DNA of 64,000 nucleotides from Candidatus Crickella caballi (GCA_018064665.1 JAGHUV010000018.1:62001-126000); one strand, 5' to 3'. Numbered from the stretch's first letter, positions 7,927 to 17,924 are shown. Program-made: numbers and translations. Notes: generated from the sequence alone by a model not told the origin.

Positions 7927-9087
7927 TTACAGCTCTCTGAACTTCAGAACGCAATCGCAGCTGAACTGCTTGTCGCAGGATTCCTTAACCTGTGCGATGA
8001 AGTAGCCGTTATCTCCACGCTTTGCACCTGTGAATGCAACGAGGTCATCTCCGTAGAATTCCTTAACCTTAGCTTCAACATCCTCGATTGCCTTTTCGCA
8101 CTTGAATGCAACGCAGTGCTTCTTAGCGCCTTCAACAGCCTCAGCAGTAACTCTTGGGAAGTTTACTGAGTTGATGATGTTTCCGTTCTCGAGGTAATCC
8201 ATGAGCTGATCTGTAGCCATGATAGCACAGTTCTCTTCAGCTTCCTCAGTGGATGCACCAAGGTGTGGAGTAGCAACGATTCCCTTCTTGCCGATGTACT
8301 CAGGCTCGAGAAGGTCTGTCATGTATTTTCTCATCTTTCCGGATTCGAGTGCTGCGCATACATCCTCAACGTTGATGAGGTCAGGTCTTGCGTAGTTCAT
8401 GAAGATAACTCCGTCCTTCATCTTAGCGATGAGGTCCTTGTTAACCATTTCCTTAGTTGTAGGGAGTGATGGAACGTGGATAGTAACGAAATCACATACA
8501 GGAACCATTTCATCAACACTGTCATACAGCTTCACGTCAGCAGTCAGACATGGATGTGGTTTGAAAGCTTCGTAGCCGACAACTGTCATGCCGAGAGCCT
8601 CAGCTGCGTTTGCGATCTTAGCACCGATAGCACCAAGACCGATAACTCCAAGAGTCTTGCCCATGATCTCAGTTCCTGCGAACTGCTTCTTGCCCTTTTC
8701 AACCTCAGCAGCAACATCGCCTGTCAGAGCCTGTCCCCAAGCAATACCTTCGTACATGTTTCTTGCGCCCATGATCATTCCTGCTACAGCGAGCTCCTTA
8801 ACAGCGTTTGAGTTAGCTCCGGGTGCGTTGAAAACAACGATACCCTTGTCGCTGCACTTGTCCAGTGGAATATTGTTGACACCTGCACCTGCTCTTCCGA
8901 TGGCAAGGAGATTGTCTGAGAAATCCATGTCGTGAAGCTTGAAGGATCTTAAGATGATTCCGTTTGCCTTCTCTACGCCGGCCTCTGTCAGCTCCTTGAA
9001 CTCGCCAAGCTGCTCGAAGTTCTCAGTAAGTCTTGAAAGACCCTTCTCAGAGATTTTGTTAAAAGTTCCGATTGAATATTTAGCCAT
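7927..9087 (-). CDS. serA: D-3-phosphoglycerate dehydrogenase
   Basis: GRAGAGVNNIPLDKCSDKGIVVFNAPGANSNAVKELAV, LGVIGLGAIGAKIANAAEALGM. Start set at MAKYSIGTFNK after AGGAGG-like RBS rather than the ORF-track start at 9141. Confidence 0.9.
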   Translation of the reverse strand: MAKYSIGTFNKISEKGLSRLTENFEQLGEFKELTEAGVEKANGIILRSFKLHDMDFSDNLLAIGRAGAGVNNIPLDKCSDKGIVVFNAPGANSNAVKELAVAGMIMGARNMYEGIAWGQALTGDVAAEVEKGKKQFAGTEIMGKTLGVIGLGAIGAKIANAAEALGMTVVGYEAFKPHPCLTADVKLYDSVDEMVPVCDFVTIHVPSLPTTKEMVNKDLIAKMKDGVIFMNYARPDLINVEDVCAALESGKMRKYMTDLLEPEYIGKKGIVATPHLGASTEEAEENCAIMATDQLMDYLENGNIINSVNFPRVTAEAVEGAKKHCVAFKCEKAIEDVEAKVKEFYGDDLVAFTGAKRGDNGYFIAQVKESCDKQFSCDCVLKFREL

Positions 9088-9296
9088 TTTCTTCCTCCTG
9101 AAAAAAATAATATTAATTTCATTTGCGATTTGATTATACACTTACAAGAGTATATAATTCAATTGCAAAGTAATTATTTCACGTCGCAGGTATTCAGAGT
9201 CAGAGGGATGTACGTACTACTGAGAGGCTGTTAATGAGCTGAAGGAGTTCGAAGCTGAGAACGCATAATTCGGTAAAACATAATATCGGAAAAGCA

Positions 9297-10667
9297 ATGG
9301 TGGTCATCTTTTCAGTGTTTATAATGCTGATGATGGTGACCACCATCACTTGTAATGTCAGCTTTGCGGCTGCCAAAAAGGCTGCAGCTGATATAAAGGA
9401 GCCGACGGTAAGCGCGACTTCTTATGTTGTGATGTCCGGATCTACCAGCGAAGTTATACTGAACAGCGAGGGCGATGCCAAACTGTCGTGCGGCAGTATT
9501 GCCAAGTTTATGACTGCGATGGTAGTGCTGGACAACATGTATGATAACAGTGAGCTTGACAATATAGTCGAGATAGGTGAAAAGACAGACGAATACGGAG
9601 ACAGCTTCAGGAAGGGTGAAAGCGCCACTGTGCGTGATATGCTGTATGCGATGCTCGTAGGCGGCTCTGACGAAGCGGCTGAAGCTCTGGCGAGATACAG
9701 CGCAAGTGACAGAAAGATATTCATAAAGGAAATGAACTCCAAGGCAGTTGAACTTGAACTCATGGACACCCAGTATACGAATCCGACGGGACTTCAAAGC
9801 AAGCACCAGTATTCAACGGCTTTGGACAGCGCCAGGATTATTCAGGCCGCAATGAGGTATCCGCTTATTAAGACTATCACGGGAACAGACAGCTATACTC
9901 TTGACATTTCATCCAAGAAGAAAGCCCGTAAACTCACTGTGACCAACACCAACCCATTGCTGTCGAGCACCAAGAGCTCGGAGAAATATAAGAACATAAC
10001 GGGCGGCATTCTCAGCAGGGGAGATTCCAAAGAGAAGGGTGGTTCGTTCGATCAGTATGCAGGAACGGCAGAACAGGACGGAATGGAAATCGTTGTTGTA
10101 CTTCTTGGTGAAAACAGCAAGAAGACAGCTGTCGACGCGAAAAATCTGCTGGCATACGGATTTAAAAAGGTTACTAAGAATACAATAGTGCAGGCTGACA
10201 AGAAGGTCGGCAAAGCCAAAGTGAAGGGCGGTGCGGTTACCCGCGTGGATGCATATACGGAAAGCAAGGGATATGCGTATGTTCCGCCTGAGGGAAGCAC
10301 TAATCTGGTACAGACGAAGACAGTAATGCTCGATGATCTTGAAGCGCCGCTCAAAGCAGGTGACAAGGTCGGAGAGTTCAGAATATATGTTGCGGATGAG
10401 CTTAAAGGAACGGTAGATCTCATCACCAAGAAAGACGTGGAAAAGGGCTGGTTTCCATCGCAGATTTACATTTCCAATCTTGCAACAGTAATAATTGCGT
10501 TTCTGCTGATTCTTGTTTCCGCTCTTATCGGACGCATTGTGTACGTGCAAAAGAGCAGAGAAAGAAGACGTGAGGAAAAGAGAAAGCAGATGATAAGAGA
10601 GGCGGCGAGAAAGCAGCTCGAGATTGAGGAAGATCGCAGACGCCGCAACTGGACGTATAACAAATAA
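9297..10667 (+). CDS. D-alanyl-D-alanine carboxypeptidase (DacF/PBP5) family protein with degenerate catalytic motifs
   Basis: Signal-anchor N-terminus, SxxK (SIAK) present, C-terminal TM segment; SxN and KTG positions read GSD and ITG. Confidence 0.75.
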   Translation: MVVIFSVFIMLMMVTTITCNVSFAAAKKAAADIKEPTVSATSYVVMSGSTSEVILNSEGDAKLSCGSIAKFMTAMVVLDNMYDNSELDNIVEIGEKTDEYGDSFRKGESATVRDMLYAMLVGGSDEAAEALARYSASDRKIFIKEMNSKAVELELMDTQYTNPTGLQSKHQYSTALDSARIIQAAMRYPLIKTITGTDSYTLDISSKKKARKLTVTNTNPLLSSTKSSEKYKNITGGILSRGDSKEKGGSFDQYAGTAEQDGMEIVVVLLGENSKKTAVDAKNLLAYGFKKVTKNTIVQADKKVGKAKVKGGAVTRVDAYTESKGYAYVPPEGSTNLVQTKTVMLDDLEAPLKAGDKVGEFRIYVADELKGTVDLITKKDVEKGWFPSQIYISNLATVIIAFLLILVSALIGRIVYVQKSRERRREEKRKQMIREAARKQLEIEEDRRRRNWTYNK

Positions 10668-12502
10668 TGTTTAACATTGAAGAGGAGCTGAAAAAACTGC
10701 CGGTAACACCCGGCGTATATATGCACAAGGACAGTCTGGGCGAGGTTATCTATGTCGGCAAGGCGGTGAATCTCAGAAACCGAGTTCGCTCGTATTTCCG
10801 AAAACAGGCTCAGAATGATCCCAAGGTAAGAGCACTTGTCTCTAACATCGCAGAATTCGAATACATACGATGCGCGACGGAGATGGAGGCTCTTGTTTTG
10901 GAATGTAATCTGATCAAGAAGTTCCGTCCTCGTTACAATGTCCTTCTTAAGGACGACAAAGCTTATCCGTATATTGTGGTTACGATGAGCGAGAAATGGC
11001 CTCGCGTTATACGAACCCGCAGACTGGAGCATAATGGCAACAAATACTTTGGACCGTACACCGATGTAGCCTGTGTTGGGGCAATACTGGATATGATCAA
11101 GGAGATGTATCCGCTGAAAAAATGCAGAGCGCAGAGCTTTCCTGCCGGAGTGAGGCCGTGCCTGAACTACTTCATAGGAAAGTGCGAGGGCGTGTGCCAA
11201 GGAGAGGCTGATCATGATGAATACATGCGAATGATTGATGACATAATCAGCATTCTTAACGGCAAGGATGCGGCTCTGATAAAGTCTCTTGAGGCAAAGA
11301 TGAATGAAGCGGCAGAGGAGCTGGAGTATGAAGAAGCGGCCAGATACCGCGACTATATTACTGCACTTCGCAGACTAGGCGAGACGCAAAGAGCTGCAAT
11401 GCTGAGAGACAGGGACGCGGACGTTCTCATACCTATTGTAACAGCCGGAAACAGCATAGTTGCTCAATACAAAATACGAGACGGTAAGCTTTCCGGGCGC
11501 GAGGTGCACTACCTGACAAACGGCTCGGATGAGGTTCCGGTTCAGGAATTCATTAAGCTTCATTACAGCGAATTCGATGAGAGACCTAAGGAAATCCTGC
11601 TGCCTGCGCATATCGGGGATGAGGCTTTGCTGGAGGACTTCCTGAATGTGAAGATCAGCGTGCCTGAAAGAGGGGAGAAGAGAGCTTTGCTCAAACTGGC
11701 AACAGATGACTCTGCTGAGCTGGCGAAAACTCTGGATGAGCGTGCGATACGTGAAATCGAGAGGAAGGATGCGCTTAAAGCCGCATTGAGCAGGGTGATC
11801 GAGTATGCATCCGAGATAAACGGCTCGATTCCTATGACCATTCCTGACGACGATGACAGAGAGTACAGAATCGAGGCTTATGACATATCCAATCTCAACG
11901 GACTTGATACGGTCGGGGCGATGGTCGTATATGAAGGAAACAAGCCGATAAGAAAGGATTACAGAAAGTTTAAAATCAGAACTGCAGAGGGCGACGACTA
12001 CGGCAGTCTGAGAGAGGTAATATACAGAAGACTGAAGAGGGCAAGAAACGGTGATGAAGGCTTCAAAATTTTGCCGGATATACTCATGATAGACGGAGGT
12101 CTGGGACAGGTACATGCCGTTAAGGCCGTCGTTGATGCGTTTCGCATCGCCATCCCGGTGGTCGGGATGGCCAAAGACGATGCCCACCGCACCAAGAGCC
12201 TCGTCTTTGACGACGGCCATGAGATAGAGCTTAAGGACGACCGACTGCTCTTCAGCTATTGCGGAAATATTCAGGAGGAAGTCCACCGCTTTGCTATAAC
12301 CTATATGTCAGGTGTCAGGGGCAAGAAAATGACGCACTCCGTTCTTGAGGACATACCGGGCATAGGACCGAAACGACGGGCAGAACTGCTGAAGCATTTT
12401 GGCAGTATAGAGGCAATCAGGACAGCAAGCTACGACGACCTCATGCAGGTAGAAGGCATGACCGGCAAGGTAGCTGAAAGTGTTATAGATTTTCTTAAAT
12501 AG
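10667..12502 (+). CDS. uvrC: Excinuclease ABC subunit C
   Basis: TPGVYMHKDSLGEVIYVGKAVNLRNRVRSYF (GIY-YIG), UVR motif and C-terminal HhH domain IPGIGPKRRAELLKHFGS. Confidence 0.95.
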   Translation: MFNIEEELKKLPVTPGVYMHKDSLGEVIYVGKAVNLRNRVRSYFRKQAQNDPKVRALVSNIAEFEYIRCATEMEALVLECNLIKKFRPRYNVLLKDDKAYPYIVVTMSEKWPRVIRTRRLEHNGNKYFGPYTDVACVGAILDMIKEMYPLKKCRAQSFPAGVRPCLNYFIGKCEGVCQGEADHDEYMRMIDDIISILNGKDAALIKSLEAKMNEAAEELEYEEAARYRDYITALRRLGETQRAAMLRDRDADVLIPIVTAGNSIVAQYKIRDGKLSGREVHYLTNGSDEVPVQEFIKLHYSEFDERPKEILLPAHIGDEALLEDFLNVKISVPERGEKRALLKLATDDSAELAKTLDERAIREIERKDALKAALSRVIEYASEINGSIPMTIPDDDDREYRIEAYDISNLNGLDTVGAMVVYEGNKPIRKDYRKFKIRTAEGDDYGSLREVIYRRLKRARNGDEGFKILPDILMIDGGLGQVHAVKAVVDAFRIAIPVVGMAKDDAHRTKSLVFDDGHEIELKDDRLLFSYCGNIQEEVHRFAITYMSGVRGKKMTHSVLEDIPGIGPKRRAELLKHFGSIEAIRTASYDDLMQVEGMTGKVAESVIDFLK

Positions 12503-12564
12503 TTGCAATTTGACTTGCCTCATGTTATATTGAATGAGCATTTTGAGAAAAGGAGATTTTCGAC

Positions 12565-12852
12565 ATGGCAGAAGATATCAAGAAAGAAATCCTGGAAGAG
12601 GAAGAAGACATTATCACTTTGGAGTTCGATGACGACACAGCAGTTGACTGCGAGATTCTGGGAACATTCGACTACAACGATAAGGAGTACATCGCACTTG
12701 CTCCTAACGATGGAACAGATGACATTTACATCTACGGATACAAGCAGATTGCAGATGATGAGTTCGAGATCATCGAGATCGAGGACGAGGCTGAGTTTGA
12801 TGCTGTAGCAGCTGAGTTCGATGCAATTATGGCTGACGGAGAAGAGGAATAA
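12565..12852 (+). CDS. DUF1292 domain-containing small acidic protein
   Basis: IITLEFDDDTAVDCEILGTFDYNDKEYIALAP...DDIYIYGYKQ pattern. Confidence 0.8.
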   Translation: MAEDIKKEILEEEEDIITLEFDDDTAVDCEILGTFDYNDKEYIALAPNDGTDDIYIYGYKQIADDEFEIIEIEDEAEFDAVAAEFDAIMADGEEE

Positions 12853-12878
12853 TTTTTCCGAAATCCAACAAATAATTG

Positions 12879-12908
12879 TTGAACTGACACAACAACTTAG
12901 TGTATAAT
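12879..12908 (+). promoter_or_regulatory. Sigma-70-type promoter for tRNA-Leu
   Basis: TTGAAC - 18 nt - TATAAT (12903-12908), upstream of tRNA-Leu. Confidence 0.65.
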
Positions 12909-12944
12909 ACAAGGCGTGCTTAGGAAACAGGCACGCCATATTGA

Positions 12945-13029
12945 GCGGATGTGGCGGAATTGGCAGACGCGCACGGTTCAGGTCCGTGTGAGTAACATCG
13001 TGAAGGTTCGAATCCTTTCATCCGCACCA
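12945..13029 (+). tRNA. tRNA-Leu (anticodon CAG)
   Basis: gcggatgtggcggaattggcagacgcgcacggttcaggtccgtg...ggttcgaatcctttcatccgcacca; acceptor stem pairs, CAG in 7-nt anticodon loop, TTCGAAT T-loop, encoded CCA. Confidence 0.95.
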
Positions 13030-13035
13030 TAATGA

Positions 13036-13064
13036 GAAGAGGATGGTTTACCATCCTCTTTTTA
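13036..13064 (+). terminator. Rho-independent terminator after tRNA-Leu
   Basis: agaggatgg TTTA ccatcctctttttat. Confidence 0.85.
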
Positions 13065-13442
13065 TATAAGGGGGACGGTCCTTTTTGTATTTTTGTGTAC
13101 TGGGGGACAGTCCTTGTTACGTAGAGTTGATACAAATGAACTGAAACCCAAAATTTGTGTCAGCTCTTTTGTTTTACCGCCGATGAATGGCTGGACATAA
13201 CGACGTAGATAATGACAGGCTGTAAATGACGGATATAGAGACGGACACAGTAGATTCAAAATAAGTGCATTGTGTAGAGTCGTGTTACTTTGATAAAATA
13301 CAGATATATAATTTGGTTTAAGTGGTGGAAACCTGATGGCGAAGTATGTGTTTGACGTAGCAAAGGCGGAGCGGTCATACATCAACTTAGGGAAACAATA
13401 AATGCTGTATATTCTGGAACGCGATATCCCACGGAAGAATCT

Positions 13443-14117
13443 ATGAAGAAAAAAGCTTTTATAAAATTACTCGTTGCGATAATTGTTCTTGGCGTCATAG
13501 CCGGCATTGGGGTAATAGCTGCAGGTGTCCATGTCAAATCGGCGACAAAGGACTTTATCATCTCCGAATCCGAGCTGCAGAGCCTGGACGATGTTGACTG
13601 CATTCTCGTTCTTGGCTGCGGCGTCAGGGATGACGGAACACCGACGGACATGCTGGCTGACAGGATCAGGGTCGGCATTCGCGCCTATGAGACCGGAGCA
13701 TCCGACAGGCTGCTTATGTCGGGAGATCACGGTCTGAAGGATTATGATGAGGTTAACACCATGAAAGCCATCGCAGTAGATAGCGGCGTACCGGCCGATA
13801 ATGTTTTCTGCGATCACGCAGGCTTTTCGACGTACGAAAGCATGTACCGTGCAATCGATATTTTCGGAGCCGATAAAATCGTCATTGCAACACAGAGTTA
13901 TCATCTGCCAAGAGCGATTTACGATGCCCAAAAACTTGGTATCGAAGCTTACGGTATCTCGGCTGATGAGAGAACATATATGGGACAGACGTATAGAGAT
14001 GCCCGAGAAATTCTGGCAAGAGCAAAGGATTTTGTCTGGTGCATCATAAAGCCTGAACCGACTTTCCGAGGAGAGAAGATTCCAATTACATCAAGCGGCA
14101 GCCTGACGGACGGTTAG
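13443..14117 (+). CDS. SanA/YdcF-like DUF218 family membrane protein
   Basis: N-terminal TM helix; DCILVLGCGVRDDGTPTDMLADRIRVGIRAYETG and ATQSYHLPRAIYDAQKLG motifs. Confidence 0.85.
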   Translation: MKKKAFIKLLVAIIVLGVIAGIGVIAAGVHVKSATKDFIISESELQSLDDVDCILVLGCGVRDDGTPTDMLADRIRVGIRAYETGASDRLLMSGDHGLKDYDEVNTMKAIAVDSGVPADNVFCDHAGFSTYESMYRAIDIFGADKIVIATQSYHLPRAIYDAQKLGIEAYGISADERTYMGQTYRDAREILARAKDFVWCIIKPEPTFRGEKIPITSSGSLTDG

Positions 14118-14204
14118 AGCAATATACTGTAACACAATTTGGAGAATCGAGTGAATCATTACTAATCATGGTCAGGACTAAATAAGCTTCCAAAGCTTAC
14201 TGCT

Positions 14205-14699
14205 ATGCTGTCCAAGACATCCTATACGTACAATGGCAAACCACAGAAGCCAACGGTTCTGGTTAAGAGCGGATCGACCGTGCTCAGCTCAAGTGACTAT
14301 TCGGTTACAGGGTCAAGCGGAAAGAATGTCGGTACATACACGGCAAAGATAACCCTTAAGGGATTGAAGTATAGCGGTACGAAATCGCTGTCGTACACCA
14401 TCAGGCCTAAGGGGACTTCCATTAAGACACCTGCCGGCGCTAAGAAGGCTTTAACTGCCAAGTGGGCAAGGCAGTCATCTAAAATGTCCACGAAGAGAAT
14501 AAGCGGCTATCAGGTTCAGATCGCAAGAAACAAATCCTTTACTTCCGGAGTGAAGACCTACAAGGTAAAGGGTTATAGGACGACCTACAAGAAAATCAAA
14601 AATCTGAAGAGAAAGACCGGATACTATGTAAGGGTAAGAACTTATATGGGAAGCCACTATTCTGCATGGAGCAGTGTGAAGTCTGTAAAAACAAAATAA
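14205..14699 (+). pseudogene. Truncated surface/adhesin-type repeat protein remnant (C-terminal repeats only)
   Basis: KTSYTYNGKPQKPTVLVKSGSTVLSSSDYSV...GTYTAKITLKGLKYSGTKSLSYTI followed by FnIII-like segment; no signal peptide, no clear RBS. Confidence 0.55.
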
Positions 14700-14782
14700 C
14701 TTGTCGCTTCGCAGAGTAGCTTGCGGAGGCACAAATGCTTTTCAGATGCTGTTTTGAGCATAATTGAAACTCAAATTTTGTT

Positions 14783-15070
14783 CCGTGCCCTCACTTTTGG
14801 AACATAGAACCGTGAAACCCTTGAAAATAAAAAGAAAAATTCCAATTGCTTCTCGCGGAATGGTGCCATAGGATTGTTCGTAAGAGATAGTGGCAAAGAA
14901 AATTGGAATTAAAATCGCGCAAACCCTTGATATTTCAGAAATAAATTCCAAAATCCGAGAGCATCACAATAAGACGCGATGAGCGGGAATTGCTTTTGAC
15001 GGAAAAATTGGAATTTTAGATTTTAAAATCAAGGCTTTGAGCGATTCATGTTCCAAAAGTGAGGGCACGG
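14783..15070. mobile_element. MITE-like element with perfect 23-bp terminal inverted repeats
   Basis: Left end ccgtgccctcacttttggaacat (14783-14805) is the exact reverse complement of right end atgttccaaaagtgagggcacgg (15048-15070); internal sequence also partly palindromic and non-coding. Confidence 0.75.
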
Positions 15071-15210
15071 GGCGGGGGCATTTATGAAATGAGTGATAAA
15101 ATAGTCACTTGCGGCGGTGTCCAAATAATTGGACACGGCTTTTTTATTGCAGCGATATTATTTAAGCGTATAAGAGGCGTTAGGTATTATCGTAAGAGAG
15201 GTGATAATCA

Positions 15211-15552
15211 ATGAAGAAGGTATATTTCACTATCACAGGCACACGTTATTATTACGGAGAGGATTTCAAGGAATATGCTCGCGAATTCATGACACCGGGA
15301 TCCAAGGTCAAACTGGTTAAGGAAACGGATAATGAGTGTGACAGCGAGGCTATTCTTGTTAAGCTGGACGGACTTGGAGACATCGGACATGTTGCAAACA
15401 GCCCGCAGACCGTTCTTGGCGAAAGCTACAGCGCAGGTCGCATATACGATCATTTCGGCGATGAAACAACAGGCACAGTTGTTGCTGTTCTGCCTACAGG
15501 AATCATCTGCACTCTGGATGAGTACAAGTTTGTACTTTCGGTAAAAGCGTAA
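15211..15552 (+). CDS. HIRAN domain-containing protein
   Basis: TGTRYYYGEDFKEYAREFMTPGSKVKLVKETDNECDSEAILVKLDGLGDIGHVAN pattern. Confidence 0.75.
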   Translation: MKKVYFTITGTRYYYGEDFKEYAREFMTPGSKVKLVKETDNECDSEAILVKLDGLGDIGHVANSPQTVLGESYSAGRIYDHFGDETTGTVVAVLPTGIICTLDEYKFVLSVKA

Positions 15553-15772
15553 ATCATGCAATTCAATCTGTGCACCGGCCGGTATAAAGGCGCAGACAGA
15601 ACACTTTTTTCGCAAGTCCGATTGTGTGCTATAATTAGGCACAAGCTGCACAAAGCAGAATGAACACCGGTAGACAACAACCGGACTACAACAAGCAGCC
15701 AACAAGAATCAGACAACAGTCAGACAACAACAGCCAGACAACAGTCGGACAACAATCAGGACGGGATACAAA

Positions 15773-16114
15773 ATGAAAAAAGTAAAAATAACGGTTATTA
15801 AATGTGCTTTTCATGAGGACCTGGCAACTGAGTATGCCAAGCCGGGAACAGGTGCTTGCCCGGTTCACGAGGTGGGACAGGTTTACTATACTAATGGTTG
15901 GCAGAAGCCGGAAGGACTGTGCGACAATGCATGGAAGTCTATGATGGAATACTGCATGACACTTGCGCAGGGTGGAGGGGACTTCTACGATGGTAATTTT
16001 ATTAACCCGAAGCTGTTCATTTCATCATGTAACGACGGATTCAGGCCGGTAAGTTTTCTAATCGAGGGGACTGATGAAGAGATTGAGAAGTACATCACGC
16101 AGTACAATGGATAA
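15773..16114 (+). CDS. TIGR04076-type small conserved protein
   Basis: MKKVKITVIKCAFHEDLATEY...ACPVHEVGQVYYTNGWQKPEGLCDNAW pattern. Confidence 0.7.
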   Translation: MKKVKITVIKCAFHEDLATEYAKPGTGACPVHEVGQVYYTNGWQKPEGLCDNAWKSMMEYCMTLAQGGGDFYDGNFINPKLFISSCNDGFRPVSFLIEGTDEEIEKYITQYNG

Positions 16115-16141
16115 CTGATGCGTTGAAGGAACGAACTACGG

Positions 16142-16170
16142 GAGTGACCGCATTGCGGCCACTCTTTTTT
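16142..16170 (+). terminator. Rho-independent terminator
   Basis: gagtgaccgcattgcggccactctttttt. Confidence 0.75.
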
Positions 16171-16360
16171 GTATGCTTCAGAACATAATTTAATTCCTGA
16201 TATCCATGAAAACGCATGGCTTAGGCATCATATGTCTACCTATTCCAAATTGTTATAGGTTATGGAATAAAACAGAATTGTTGCATAAGCAAACTAAGAA
16301 TAAAATTAAACCAAACGATATATTTATCACTGGTGAAACATCAGGAAAGGAGAATATAAC

Positions 16361-17923
16361 ATGAGCAATTCAAAGTTTGATTGCGTTGTTATCGGAGCAG
16401 GACTTTCCGGTATGTCAGCTGCTATTACTGTAGCTCAGGCCGGCAAGAAGGTCCTTCTTCTCGATCAGCACAATCTTCCGGGCGGATGTGCATCTTCGTT
16501 CGTAAGAGGACGTTTTGAATTTGACGCATCCCTGCATGAGTTCTGCGGTCTTGGTAAGCCGGGTGACTGGGGTTTGCCTGGCAAGATCATGATGGAAGAC
16601 CACGGCCTGGACGTTAACTGGCTGTATATTCCTGAGCTGTACAGATGCGTTGGTACAGCAAGAAGCGGAAGAAAATTCGACACAGTGCTTCCTACAGGAG
16701 AGGAAGAGCTCATCGAAAAGATGGAGGAGCTTGTTCCGGGAAGCAGAGAGCCAATGAAGGTTTTCCTGTCTCTTGCAAAGGAGTGCGTTGAGGCTAATGA
16801 TTACTTTTCGGCAAACATGTCTACAGTAAAGAAGGACGGAATGCTGAAGACTGACAGCCTGTACTTCATGAAGAATTTCTCGAACTTCCTCAAGGTTGCT
16901 GAGAGACCGTTCAACGAAGTAATGAGAAAAATCGGTATGCCTGAGGACGCTATCGACCTGCTCGATGTTTACTGGACATACATCGGCGCTGATTATGAGA
17001 AGATGAGCTTTGTTCATCAGGCGTGGATGGTTTACATGTACACTCATTACCAGCCGACAATCAACAAAGAGAATGCGCACGGACTTTCAATGGCTTGCGT
17101 TGAGAAACTGCGCGAGCTTGGCGGTGAGCTTTGGCTGAATACAAGAGCTCTCAAGGTTTGTGCAGATAAGGAAGGCAACATTACAGGCGTTCTGACTGAC
17201 GTCGGAATGGTTGAGACAAACTATGTTATTGCCAATGTAAATCCTGAAATCGCATACAACAAGCTGCTCGACGAGAACGTTAAGGTTCCTGTTAGAGAGT
17301 TCAAGAGAGTTAATGCGGAGAAGCACGGAATCAGATTCTTTAATGCATATGTTGCATGCAACAAGAGCGTTGAAGAGCTGGGCATCAAGGACTACACGAT
17401 CTTCATGCCGGGTTCACTTGACAATGCACAGAATATCAAGGATTCAAAGTCGTACGAGGACAATACACACAGCGTAGTTGTAATATACAACGTGGTTAAT
17501 CCGGATGCATCTCCTAAGGGCACTTGCACCATGACATTCACTATCTGCTATACAGAGGATGTGTGGGGCGATTTTACACAGAGAGAATACGTCCACAAGA
17601 AGCAGGAGCTCTTCCAGAAGGTTATGGACAACTTCGAGAAGGATACCGGCATTATTATTCATGACTGCATCGAGGAAATCGAGCTGGCAAGTCCATGGAC
17701 CTTCGCTCACTTCCTGAATACACCGGAAGGAACAACCTACGGATACATGGTAGACGATTGGGATACTATGCTTTCAAGACTTATGGCTATTCGTAAGGAT
17801 CAGCCTATCAAGGGCTTCAAGACTTGTGGTGCAGCAGGAGCAAGAGGCGACGGATACAATATGACCTACACCAACGGCTGGGATATGGCCAACATTATTC
17901 TGGAAGAAATGGAGGGTAAATAA
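16361..17923 (+). CDS. NAD(P)/FAD-dependent oxidoreductase, phytoene-desaturase/CrtI-like superfamily (copy 1)
   Basis: VVIGAGLSGMSAAITVAQAGKKVLLLDQHNLPGGCASSF Rossmann/FAD motif; C-terminal GAAGARGDGYNMTYTNGWDMAN. Confidence 0.85.
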   Translation: MSNSKFDCVVIGAGLSGMSAAITVAQAGKKVLLLDQHNLPGGCASSFVRGRFEFDASLHEFCGLGKPGDWGLPGKIMMEDHGLDVNWLYIPELYRCVGTARSGRKFDTVLPTGEEELIEKMEELVPGSREPMKVFLSLAKECVEANDYFSANMSTVKKDGMLKTDSLYFMKNFSNFLKVAERPFNEVMRKIGMPEDAIDLLDVYWTYIGADYEKMSFVHQAWMVYMYTHYQPTINKENAHGLSMACVEKLRELGGELWLNTRALKVCADKEGNITGVLTDVGMVETNYVIANVNPEIAYNKLLDENVKVPVREFKRVNAEKHGIRFFNAYVACNKSVEELGIKDYTIFMPGSLDNAQNIKDSKSYEDNTHSVVVIYNVVNPDASPKGTCTMTFTICYTEDVWGDFTQREYVHKKQELFQKVMDNFEKDTGIIIHDCIEEIELASPWTFAHFLNTPEGTTYGYMVDDWDTMLSRLMAIRKDQPIKGFKTCGAAGARGDGYNMTYTNGWDMANIILEEMEGK

Positions 17924-17924
17924 T

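Noticed and set aside
12912-12937. Hairpin GGCGTGC...GCACGCC just before tRNA-Leu as a terminator
   Set aside because: No T-run follows and it sits in the predicted tRNA leader; most likely part of the precursor RNA.
13336-13402. Short ORF MAKYVFDVAKAERSYINLGKQ upstream of the SanA-like gene
   Set aside because: Too short and without recognisable homology or RBS to support as a gene.
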